Shown piece by piece: positions 1 through 5,220 of a DNA stretch of 8,283 nt. This stretch comes from an uncultured Anaerolineaceae bacterium (GTDB lineage: Bacteria; Chloroflexota; Anaerolineae; Anaerolineales; Anaerolineaceae), in assembly GCA_937894825.1 (NCBI GenBank), contig CALCQT010000481.1, positions 1 through 8,283 on the forward strand. Reading direction: 5' to 3'. The position numbers and the translations under genes are program-made. Position 1 is the stretch's first letter. Every line of letters starts with the position of its first letter. The notes beneath the pieces were generated by a model. The model saw only the letters and a program-made list of their open reading frames with translations, was not told where the DNA came from and ran no database searches.

Positions 1-582
1 AATGATTGTACGGTGAGACACAACATCCGCAAGCCCGACGGTCTGCAGCCGACTCACCAGTTCTTCCGTCCCGAAAGTGCCTTTGCCCGCCGCGCACCAG
101 ACATTGATGCCATCGCTGTCCAGCACCACAATCCAGGCGTCCAACCCTGCCAGTTCCTTCCGGAACTGATCGAAAGTCAGCTTATAGTTTGCAGTAACCA
201 GGACTGGCGATTGGGCATCAGGATTACCGACACAGTACAAACCGGGAGTTATTGCGTAATTCATCCTTCCGATCCCCCAACGGCATTTCCACACGCCGAA
301 AATGTCAGCAGCCGACAAACTCGTCAACACGCGCGGAACATCCCCAACAGGAGTACTGACCGACCCGGAAATCCACTTTTCGGGCTTTATTGTCTGCGAT
401 CCGCAACCGCATGACTTTTGCGCAATTCCGGCTCCTGTGGAATTTGCGGTACTGCAACAGGACCGACTTGTCTGAATCGGCATCAATTTTCGTTTCGGTG
501 CGAATCCCGTTTCAGTTTGAAGCGAACCGTCCCGCTTTTCCCGACCTTCCGATGACGCTGAACAACAGGTTTGATTCTGCAT
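1..582 (-). CDS. hgcA: HgcA, mercury-methylating corrinoid protein (partial, 3' end beyond left edge)
   Basis: This is the first 194 codons of an open frame that continues past the left edge. Residues 75-194 resemble the corrinoid-binding domain of the CdhD/AcsC (CFeSP) family. The diagnostic stretch is NVWCAAGK at residues 160-167, followed by GTFGTEEL. This is the HgcA cap-helix motif, whose Cys (C163 here) is the lower axial ligand of the cobalt. The family takes a methyl group from a folate-linked donor and passes it to Hg(II), with the ferredoxin HgcB as reductant. The C-terminal membrane domain and hgcB would lie outside the window. ATG at 582 is chosen because AAGGG sits 8 nt upstream and the arsC stop is 11 bp away, which suggests co-transcription. 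The N-terminus (residues 1-70) is long and Cys-rich: C6-C7, C42-C43, C58, C60. A plain CFeSP subunit is unlikely because that family lacks the NVWCAAGK motif. Confidence 0.9.
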   Translation of the reverse strand, partial: MQNQTCCSASSEGREKRDGSLQTETGFAPKRKLMPIQTSRSCCSTANSTGAGIAQKSCGCGSQTIKPEKWISGSVSTPVGDVPRVLTSLSAADIFGVWKCRWGIGRMNYAITPGLYCVGNPDAQSPVLVTANYKLTFDQFRKELAGLDAWIVVLDSDGINVWCAAGKGTFGTEELVSRLQTVGLADVVSHRTII

Positions 583-593
583 TTCTTCATCCC

Positions 594-998
594 TTAATCC
601 AATTGATTGTTTTTAATCCTGTCTGCCAGGTCCTTGATTTTTGTCTCAATTTCCCGGATCACGGCAAGAAATACCTCGTCGCTCTCTCCGGTCGGGTCCT
701 TCAGATCCCAGTCTTCCCTGTGTTTACAGAGCAAAAAGGGGCAGGCAACTTCACAACCCATCGTAATGACAACATCGACCGGCGGAATCGCCTCCAGCAA
801 TTTGGAATGTTGGGTTTGCTCCATATCAATCCCGTAAAGCTGTTTCATGAGCCGGACAGCGTTCGGATTGATCCGCGGCTTTGTTTCCGTGCCGGCCGAA
901 TAACTTTCGAAAATATCTCCGGCAAGGTATTTTCCCAGAGCCTCCGCAATTTGGCTGCGGCAGGAATTGTGAACACAGATAAAAGCGACTTTGATCAT
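594..998 (-). CDS. arsC: Arsenate reductase, thioredoxin-coupled LMW-PTPase type
   Basis: The 134-residue protein has the low-molecular-weight phosphatase P-loop at its start, CVHNSCRS (C8, C13, R14). C8 is the nucleophile. C82 (in MGC), C86 and C91 (in CPFLLC) supply the cysteines that relay the disulfide, and an HREDW...DP segment follows (residues 93-102). This matches the thioredoxin-linked ArsC group, which reduces As(V) to As(III) in the cytosol. The glutaredoxin-type ArsC is a different fold. Length is normal for the family. ATG at 998 has a GGGAG ribosome site 7 nt upstream. It is the middle gene of arsR-arsC-hgcA, 53 bp after arsR and 11 bp before hgcA. No arsenite exporter (ArsB/Acr3) is visible, so As(III) efflux must be encoded elsewhere or beyond the left edge. 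A plain protein tyrosine phosphatase is possible, but the extra cysteines argue against it. Confidence 0.88.
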   Translation of the reverse strand: MIKVAFICVHNSCRSQIAEALGKYLAGDIFESYSAGTETKPRINPNAVRLMKQLYGIDMEQTQHSKLLEAIPPVDVVITMGCEVACPFLLCKHREDWDLKDPTGESDEVFLAVIREIETKIKDLADRIKNNQLD

Positions 999-1051
999 AT
1001 TATTTCTCCCGCAAAAAACACCGGCGACCAGTCCTACATAATCATCAATCC

Positions 1052-1399
1052 CTATATACGACAGTCACAGTGTTCGGCATGAATCGTATTCTCTTTTGCA
1101 GTGGTGATCGCAGAAAGGAACCGGTGCGCCACATTGACGACATCTTCATCCAGTGAATAGTACGTCCACTTCCCCTCATTTCGGCCCTTAACCAGCCCGC
1201 TTTCACAAAGAAGTTTCATGTGGTGGGACAACGTCGACTGAGACATCTCAAACTTTTCCAGAATCATACAAGCGCACAATTCACCACTGGAGAGCATATC
1301 CACGATCATGACTCTCCTGGGGTCACCCAATGCTTTGAATATTTTTGTCCCGCCAATATATTGTTCCGCCGCATATTGCTGTACTTTGTATTGCTCCAC
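1052..1399 (-). CDS. arsR: ArsR/SmtB-family metalloid-responsive repressor
   Basis: This 115-residue winged-helix protein carries FKALGDPRR (residues 21-29) and ELCACM (40-45). C42 and C44 correspond to the As(III)/Sb(III) cysteines of the classic ELCVCDL motif. The recognition helix follows (about 53-66, SQSTLSHHMK), then the wing (GKWTYYSL). A third ArsR cysteine (E. coli C37) is absent at the equivalent place. The C-terminus ends in an extra His/Cys cluster (H107, H110, C111, C113). It probably represses its own operon and releases DNA when metalloid binds. The start is GTG at 1399, preceded by GAGAGGGCGAA; no in-frame ATG gives the full domain. It is the promoter-proximal gene of the operon with arsC and hgcA, so it is the likely regulator of hgcA. 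Family assignment is secure; the true ligand (As, Sb, or possibly Hg) is not. Confidence 0.9.
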   Translation of the reverse strand: MEQYKVQQYAAEQYIGGTKIFKALGDPRRVMIVDMLSSGELCACMILEKFEMSQSTLSHHMKLLCESGLVKGRNEGKWTYYSLDEDVVNVAHRFLSAITTAKENTIHAEHCDCRI

Positions 1400-1412
1400 T
1401 TCGCCCTCTCAA

Positions 1413-1428
1413 ATCGAACTTTTTCGAT
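1413..1428. promoter_or_regulatory. Candidate ArsR operator (proximal)
   Basis: This is a perfect dyad ATCGAA-N4-TTCGAT lying just downstream of the -10 box and over the probable transcription start of the arsR operon. ArsR-family repressors bind A/T-rich inverted repeats at such positions. A second, imperfect copy (ATCGAA-N4-GTCAAT, 1446-1461) covers the -35 box. Binding by this ArsR is inferred. Confidence 0.55.
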
Positions 1429-1431
1429 ATG

Positions 1432-1460
1432 ATTTTATACCTCAGATCGAAATCTGTCAA
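1432..1460 (-). promoter_or_regulatory. Promoter of the arsR-arsC-hgcA operon
   Basis: On the minus strand, TTGACA (1460-1455) is a perfect -35 box. It is followed by a 17 bp spacer and TAAAAT (1437-1432), a 5/6 match to the -10 consensus. Transcription would start near 1425, inside the proximal dyad, and give a leader of about 25 nt before the GTG start of arsR. It is the only strong promoter seen upstream of arsC and hgcA. Confidence 0.7.
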
Positions 1461-1461
1461 T
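1446..1461. promoter_or_regulatory. Candidate ArsR operator (imperfect, over the -35 box)
   Basis: ATCGAA, four bases, then GTCAAT matches the proximal dyad at 10 of 12 arm positions. It overlaps the TTGACA box of the arsR promoter. Its centre is 33 bp from the proximal dyad, about three helical turns, so both would face the same side of the DNA. It is a weaker call than the perfect dyad. Confidence 0.35.
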
Positions 1462-1492
1462 ATGTATATCCGGAAAATTGTCGACAGACAGC

Positions 1493-1540
1493 AACAGAAA
1501 AAGACCCTATCGAATTCGTTCGATAGGGTCTTTTTCTGTT
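1493..1540. terminator. Strong hairpin terminator downstream of hsp20
   Basis: This is a perfect 22 bp inverted repeat (arms 1493-1514 and 1519-1540) around a TTCG loop, with A-rich and T-rich flanks that would serve as U-tracts on either strand. It lies 71 bp after the hsp20 stop and just upstream of the arsR promoter, so it should stop hsp20 transcription from entering the ars-hgc operon. Its apex also contains the dyad ATCGAA-N4-TTCGAT (1509-1524), identical in arms and spacing to the candidate ArsR operator. Confidence 0.85.
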
Positions 1541-1611
1541 TTAGCAGATATTCCTCGGGGTGGCCGCCGTTGAAAACCGATATCGGCGGTTCCTCAAAAG
1601 GATTCCTGTGG

Positions 1612-2076
1612 TTACTTGCCAGTTTCCTTCTTGCCGGCGCCGATTGAAATTACTTTCGGTTTGACAATTTCAGCCTTCGGCAGTTCCAGCGTCAGGATAC
1701 CGTCTTCATAGTCCGCAGTGGCTTTCTCCGCCTCGACTTCGGTCGGCAGGCTGATTTCCCGATAATAGGAACTCCAGCGGGTCTCACGCAGATGATAGAC
1801 TGCTTTCTCGTCCTTTTCTTCTTTCTGTTCCTTCACTTCGGCTTTCACTGTCAGGACATTGTCAGCAACAGAAATCTCAATATCATCTTTCTTCACACCC
1901 GGGATAACCATCTTGACGGTGACTTTATCTTCGTCCTGCTTCATGTCGACCCGCGGTGCAACCGCCCCGTTCTCGTCCGATCCGGTCGTGTCAAAGAATG
2001 AATTGACCAGCCGGTCCATAGAATCCTGCATGGTAAATAATTCGCGCATTGGTTGAATCCGTAAAGCTCTATACAT
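1612..2076 (-). CDS. hsp20: Small heat-shock protein, Hsp20/alpha-crystallin family
   Basis: This 154-residue cytosolic chaperone holds unfolding proteins in an ATP-independent way. The alpha-crystallin domain spans about residues 40-140. It includes RVDMKQDEDKVTVK, the VIPGV turn (58-62) and the conserved GILTLELPK near its end (126-134). The C-terminal tail has the I-x-I anchor as ISI (143-145). The short N-terminal arm (MYRALRIQPMRELF...) is typical. Start choice: an ATG at 2088 would also be in frame, but it lies within the ribosome site itself. The strong GGAGGAG at 2086-2080 points to ATG 2076. The gene stands alone, with a terminator on each side. An 8 bp inverted repeat lies upstream (2126-2147); no CIRCE element is seen. 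Confidence 0.95.
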   Translation of the reverse strand: MYRALRIQPMRELFTMQDSMDRLVNSFFDTTGSDENGAVAPRVDMKQDEDKVTVKMVIPGVKKDDIEISVADNVLTVKAEVKEQKEEKDEKAVYHLRETRWSSYYREISLPTEVEAEKATADYEDGILTLELPKAEIVKPKVISIGAGKKETGK

Positions 2077-2079
2077 AAT

Positions 2080-2086
2080 CTCCTCC
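2080..2086 (-). promoter_or_regulatory. Ribosome binding site of hsp20 (decides the start)
   Basis: GGAGGAG on the minus strand lies directly upstream of ATG 2076. It overlaps the alternative in-frame ATG at 2088, so the downstream ATG is preferred and the protein is 154 rather than 158 residues. Confidence 0.8.
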
Positions 2087-2125
2087 ATTTTCAGTATTAA
2101 TTCTGATCATTTTTTCTTTTTCATG

Positions 2126-2147
2126 TCAGATTCGCTCATGAATCTGA
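2126..2147. promoter_or_regulatory. Inverted repeat upstream of hsp20, possible operator
   Basis: TCAGATTC-N6-GAATCTGA has perfect 8 bp arms and sits 50 to 71 bp upstream of the hsp20 start. It overlaps a weak -35-like CTGACA on the minus strand. It does not match CIRCE (TTAGCACTC-N9-GAGTGCTAA). It could be a binding site for a heat-shock regulator or simply a small hairpin. Confidence 0.35.
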
Positions 2148-2160
2148 TCTTGCTTTAAAG

Positions 2161-2197
2161 ATAAACCGCAAGTATAAGATTCATACTTGCGGTTTAT
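2161..2197 (-). terminator. Terminator of the SH3b-PP2C-response regulator operon
   Basis: There are perfect 15 bp arms (2161-2175 and 2183-2197) around a 7 nt loop, 32 bp beyond the response-regulator stop. The tail on the minus strand is only moderately T-rich (TTTATCTTT). It is the only hairpin between this operon and hsp20. Confidence 0.7.
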
Positions 2198-2229
2198 AAA
2201 AGATTTTTAAACAGCGTGTTAATGAAGTA

Positions 2230-2967
2230 TTAGCGTGACTCTTCTTCCTGCCTGACCCGTTTATAATCCACAAAACGGTATCCAACACCACGTTCGGTCA
2301 GAATATATTTTGGATTCGAGGGGTCTTTTTCAAGTTTCTGGCGTAAGTAGTTAATATACAGGCGGACATAATGCGTTTCATCCCGATATTCATAGCCCCA
2401 GACTTTTGCCAGCAACTGGTCATAGGTCATCACCCAACCGGCATTCTGTACCAGATGATACAGCAACCGGTATTCAGTCGGACGTAGTTTTACCAGTTCG
2501 CCATCCAGCCAAACTTCCCGCTTGCCAAAATCCAGCCGCAGATGCTCATCCACCTGAATCAACTCATTATCTTCAGACCCGGAAGCGCCTTCGGTCCGCC
2601 GCAGCACAGCTTTGATCCGGCTCACCAGCTCACGCGGGCTGAATGGCTTGGAGATGTAATCATCCGCGCCCAATTCCAAACCCCGGACACGGTCATCCTC
2701 ATCATTTTTTGCCGTCAACATGATCACCGGAATCTGACTCGTTTCCCGGATCAGAGACAGCGTTTCGAACCCGTCAATCCCCGGCATCATCACATCCAGA
2801 ATAACCAGGCTGGGAATTTTTTCGCGGACCGCATTGATGGCCTCCATGCCGGAATTCGCCTCAATCACCGAAAAACCATCATGTTCCAGATTCAAGCGAA
2901 TCATGCGCACGATTCGTTCTTCGTCATCGACCACAAGAATCAAATGTCTTTTATTCGTATCTTCCAT
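2230..2967 (-). CDS. OmpR/KdpE-like DNA-binding response regulator (orphan)
   Basis: The protein has 245 residues. The N-terminal receiver domain (about 8-124) has the acidic pair D14-D15, phospho-acceptor D58 (VILDVMMPG), T85 and K107 (SKPFSP). A linker at about 125-136 leads to the C-terminal winged helix (about 137-234). That domain carries [12 protein letters not shown], the recognition region [17 protein letters not shown] and GVGYRF, closest in feel to KdpE/PhoB. All phosphorylation residues are intact. No histidine kinase gene lies beside it. Instead it follows the PP2C gene by 3 bp, and its ribosome site (GGAGG, 7 nt before ATG) overlaps the last PP2C codons, so the two are likely translationally coupled. 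Its kinase must be elsewhere, or it may be tuned by the neighbouring Ser/Thr kinase. That idea is inference from gene order alone. Confidence 0.92.
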   Translation of the reverse strand: MEDTNKRHLILVVDDEERIVRMIRLNLEHDGFSVIEANSGMEAINAVREKIPSLVILDVMMPGIDGFETLSLIRETSQIPVIMLTAKNDEDDRVRGLELGADDYISKPFSPRELVSRIKAVLRRTEGASGSEDNELIQVDEHLRLDFGKREVWLDGELVKLRPTEYRLLYHLVQNAGWVMTYDQLLAKVWGYEYRDETHYVRLYINYLRQKLEKDPSNPKYILTERGVGYRFVDYKRVRQEEESR

Positions 2968-2970
2968 AAT

Positions 2971-3774
2971 TTATCCTCCCGACTCGTCTGAATCTTTTGC
3001 ACGCACCAGGATACAACTGATATTATCCGGCCCTCCGGCCTCATTTGCCGCTGTGACCAATCCGTCGGCAATTGCATGCAGATCCGTCCCCCCGCGAATC
3101 CGTTCCGCGATTTCCGCTTCCGGCACTACGGACCATAAGCCGTCACAGCATAACAGGATCGTCTCCTCCGGCATGATCTTTACTTCGACATGATCGACCG
3201 CTACTTCATCATCAAAGCCCAGACTACGCATCAACACACTGCGGCGCGGATGCGAAAGCGCCTCGGCTTCTGTGATCTCGCCCATCCGAACCAGCGTCTG
3301 CACAAAAGAATGATCTTCCGTCAATAATTCGCTGGACCCATCTTCATGAAAAAGATACGCGCGCGAGTCACCCACGTGCGCCACAAAGAGACGGGAATCC
3401 CAGACCAACACAGCGGTAAACGTGGTTCCCCCGCCATTAACGTTTTCAATCACAGAACGGTTGGCATGCTGAACACCTTCTTCCAGCAGCGCCGGCAGCG
3501 CTTTCACGTCCACTTTTCCGGAAGTCAACCCCAAAAGGACTGACTCGAAAAAAAATTGAGCAAAGGCATCGACAGCACTGGCGGAAGCTTTGTCACCGCC
3601 AACATGGCCCCCCATCCCGTCCGCGACAACATAGACGCCCAAAGTCGTCTTTTGATTCATGCGGACAATTTCAGTCTCAAACGAAAACAATGCGTCTTCA
3701 TTTACGCGGCGCACCTTTCCTATCGAATGGGCATTTGCAGAAAACAAAGAAATCGCTGTTGTTTTTTTCTTCAT
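2971..3774 (-). CDS. PP2C-family Ser/Thr protein phosphatase (PrpC/Stp-like)
   Basis: This is a 267-residue cytosolic metal-dependent phosphatase covering a full PP2C domain. Motifs in order: S-x-G-x-x-R-x-x-NED (17-27; R23, E26, D27), the metal-binding DGMGGH (52-57), GGTTFTAVLV (115-124), HVGDSRAYL (133-141), the flap region LTEDHSFVQTLVRMGEI (151-167), CCDGLWSVV (209-217; D211) and GGPDNISCILV (247-257; D250, N251). All Mn/Mg ligands appear present. It should remove phosphate from Ser/Thr targets of the kinase encoded divergently at 4311. It starts 9 bp after the SH3b gene with no clear ribosome site, so translation probably depends on coupling. It is followed 3 bp later by the response regulator. 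Confidence 0.95.
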   Translation of the reverse strand: MKKKTTAISLFSANAHSIGKVRRVNEDALFSFETEIVRMNQKTTLGVYVVADGMGGHVGGDKASASAVDAFAQFFFESVLLGLTSGKVDVKALPALLEEGVQHANRSVIENVNGGGTTFTAVLVWDSRLFVAHVGDSRAYLFHEDGSSELLTEDHSFVQTLVRMGEITEAEALSHPRRSVLMRSLGFDDEVAVDHVEVKIMPEETILLCCDGLWSVVPEAEIAERIRGGTDLHAIADGLVTAANEAGGPDNISCILVRAKDSDESGG

Positions 3775-3783
3775 ATATTTATA

Positions 3784-4284
3784 TTATTCAACCTGATCCG
3801 CTGCCGGAGCGGTCAACACCAGAAAGTCCGCTGCCGCCCAACCAACCAATTGCGGGTCTTTCATTCCCTGCAGCTTCCACCAGGAATATCCATTTTTATT
3901 ATCCGGTCCATCGATCATCTGGAACAGATCACCATCCATGGCGATGAAGGTCACATCACTGCCTGTCCCGGATTCGGATCTGAATTTCAACCCGGCCCCT
4001 TGTGTGTTTGCCACCTGGACAAATGCTCCGATCGAAAATCCTTCCGGAGAGACATATCGCACTTCCAAATTGGGTTTTTCCATGTCCAGTGAAATTACCA
4101 CCGCGGTGACCGTCGGAGCCGGGATCACAGTCAGCTGAGCCGTACTTTTTTCCTGGGTCGCAAACATTTTCAATCCGGCGCTCCCGACAACCAACACAAG
4201 ACCGACAAAAAAAATAAATCCGATCACAAGTGACAATAAACAAGTCTTCCAGTTAACGATCGATTGATTCTTTTTTTCAGGCAT
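3784..4284 (-). CDS. Membrane-anchored SH3b-domain protein
   Basis: The 166-residue protein has a short charged cytosolic N-terminus and one strongly hydrophobic segment at about 14-37 (LLSLVIGFIFFVGLVLVVGS), then an extracytoplasmic part. A Pro/Thr-rich linker leads to a bacterial SH3-like fold at about 84-158. Its marks are FVQVANTQGAGLKFRSESG, the central DGDLFQMIDGP, YSWWKL and GWAAADFLVL. Such domains often bind peptidoglycan or other surface ligands. It is the first gene of the operon with PP2C and the response regulator, so a surface-sensing input to the module is plausible but unproven. ATG 4284 has GAGG 5 nt upstream. It could equally be a plain envelope protein co-transcribed by chance. 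Confidence 0.8.
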   Translation of the reverse strand: MPEKKNQSIVNWKTCLLSLVIGFIFFVGLVLVVGSAGLKMFATQEKSTAQLTVIPAPTVTAVVISLDMEKPNLEVRYVSPEGFSIGAFVQVANTQGAGLKFRSESGTGSDVTFIAMDGDLFQMIDGPDNKNGYSWWKLQGMKDPQLVGWAAADFLVLTAPAADQVE

Positions 4285-4296
4285 CCGGACCTCAAC

Positions 4297-4306
4297 TATA
4301 ATTATA
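4297..4306. promoter_or_regulatory. Shared palindromic -10 region for divergent promoters
   Basis: TATAATTATA reads as TATAAT on both strands (plus 4297-4302, minus 4306-4301) within the 26 bp between the SH3b gene and the kinase gene. From the plus-strand box, transcription would start near 4309-4311, making the kinase mRNA practically leaderless. The -35 regions are poor on both sides (plus side TTTTCA near 4274), so promoter strength is uncertain. Confidence 0.5.
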
Positions 4307-4310
4307 AAGC

Positions 4311-5132
4311 ATGAGCAACCAATCTACGCTTGAAAACAGCTTTCACAATGTCCATTATCTGGAATCCGGCGGTGTATCCCACCTCTATCTGGCACAGGAA
4401 CGCATCTCCGGACAGCAGGTAATTCTGAAAACACTCAAGGATGACTTTCGCGCCGACCCCATCCGTCGAGAGCGTTTCCGACAGGAAGCGCTGCTGCAAT
4501 CCCGGGTACGCCACCCCGCCGTCGTTCAGGTACTGGATTACTTTGAGGACGGGAACCGACAGTGGATCGTGCTGGAATATGCCGGAGCGGAAACGCTCTG
4601 GCAATACCTGAAATCCCGCACTTCGCCTCACGACCCTGCAAACGGTGAATTCTGCCGCAGCGTCTGCGAAAGTCTGGCGGTGGTCCACCAAGCCGGCATC
4701 ATCCACAATGACATCAAAACGCTGAATTTTCTGATCGGCGCAGATGGCACGCTCAAACTGACGGATTTTGGCGAAGCCGTTGAGATCGAAGCAACGCATA
4801 ATGACGTACCACTTAAAACGCTGTGGGGATCGCCGCTGTATACCGCACCGGAGGTTTCAGCCGGCGCCAGGCCGCAGATGGCTTCGGACGTCTACAGCGC
4901 CGGGATTATTTTGTATCAGATTTTTGCCGGCAAACTGCCTTTTTTCAGCCAGGATGCGGAAGAATTGACCCGACTGCACCGGACAGAAGCGCCACTCGCG
5001 CTCCGGGCGCTTAACCCGGAGGTCACTCCGGAACTGGAAGCAATCGTTCTGCGGGCGCTGCGGAAAAATCCGGCGGAGCGTTTCCCGAACGGCAGCGATC
5101 TGCTGGCAGCGATCAACCGAGTTTCCGCATAA
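4311..5132 (+). CDS. Ser/Thr protein kinase, soluble, kinase domain only
   Basis: The 273-residue protein is a Hanks-type kinase domain with no membrane segment, PASTA repeats or sensor. The phosphate-binding loop is degenerate (ESGGVSHLYLA, 18-28). The ATP lysine is K40 (VILK) and its partner probably E59. The catalytic loop is HNDIKTLN (132-139), with base D134, K136 and N139. It has Asn where most have Arg (HRD), so it is a non-RD form. DFG is at 152-154, the activation segment reaches APE (179-181), and SDVYSAGIILYQIFAGKLPF (192-211) and the ARxxPAERF-like end (249-258) follow. Catalytic residues are intact. It is divergent from the SH3b-PP2C-response regulator operon, so kinase and phosphatase probably work on the same targets. 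No ribosome site precedes ATG 4311, which fits a leaderless mRNA. Confidence 0.93.
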   Translation: MSNQSTLENSFHNVHYLESGGVSHLYLAQERISGQQVILKTLKDDFRADPIRRERFRQEALLQSRVRHPAVVQVLDYFEDGNRQWIVLEYAGAETLWQYLKSRTSPHDPANGEFCRSVCESLAVVHQAGIIHNDIKTLNFLIGADGTLKLTDFGEAVEIEATHNDVPLKTLWGSPLYTAPEVSAGARPQMASDVYSAGIILYQIFAGKLPFFSQDAEELTRLHRTEAPLALRALNPEVTPELEAIVLRALRKNPAERFPNGSDLLAAINRVSA

Positions 5133-5140
5133 AAGTTTTT

Positions 5141-5168
5141 GATTTTCCGCTGAATCAAGCGGAAAATC
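5141..5168 (+). terminator. Hairpin after the kinase gene, probable terminator
   Basis: There are perfect 11 bp arms (5141-5151 and 5158-5168) around a 6 nt loop, starting 8 bp after the kinase stop. The tail (GTTTACAATC) is not a real T-run, so termination may be partial and allow read-through into rpe. Confidence 0.55.
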
Positions 5169-5208
5169 GTTTACAATCAGAACAGAAAATAAGGTGTCAA
5201 AAACAACC

Positions 5209-5213
5209 GGAAG
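5209..5213 (+). promoter_or_regulatory. Ribosome binding site of rpe (decides the start)
   Basis: GGAAG lies 7 nt before ATG 5221. An upstream in-frame GTG at 5194 has no ribosome site and would add nine residues before the conserved start of the barrel, so ATG 5221 is preferred. Confidence 0.65.
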
Positions 5214-5220
5214 AACAATT

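Noticed and set aside
1..582. Reading the left gene as the CFeSP large subunit of acetyl-CoA synthase (AcsC/CdhE)
   Set aside because: The NVWCAAGK cap-helix motif is specific to HgcA; the CFeSP subunit lacks a Cys ligand there and has an N-terminal 4Fe-4S motif not seen here.
588..590. An ATG at 590 as the start of the gene after arsC
   Set aside because: That frame is not the HgcA frame and stops after about 35 codons. ATG 582 opens the HgcA frame with AAGGG 8 nt upstream.
13..1082. Long plus-strand open frames over the left part (13-414 and 390-1082)
   Set aside because: They are antisense to hgcA and arsC, show no recognisable domain, and lack ribosome sites. The minus-strand frames have clear conserved motifs.
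1495..1538. The long inverted repeat as an insertion-sequence end or a CRISPR repeat
   Set aside because: It occurs once in the window, with no transposase, target duplication or repeated spacers. The base of the stem has the A/T tracts of an intrinsic terminator.
4302..4799. Minus-strand open frame within the kinase gene
   Set aside because: It is antisense to conserved kinase motifs and has no recognisable features.
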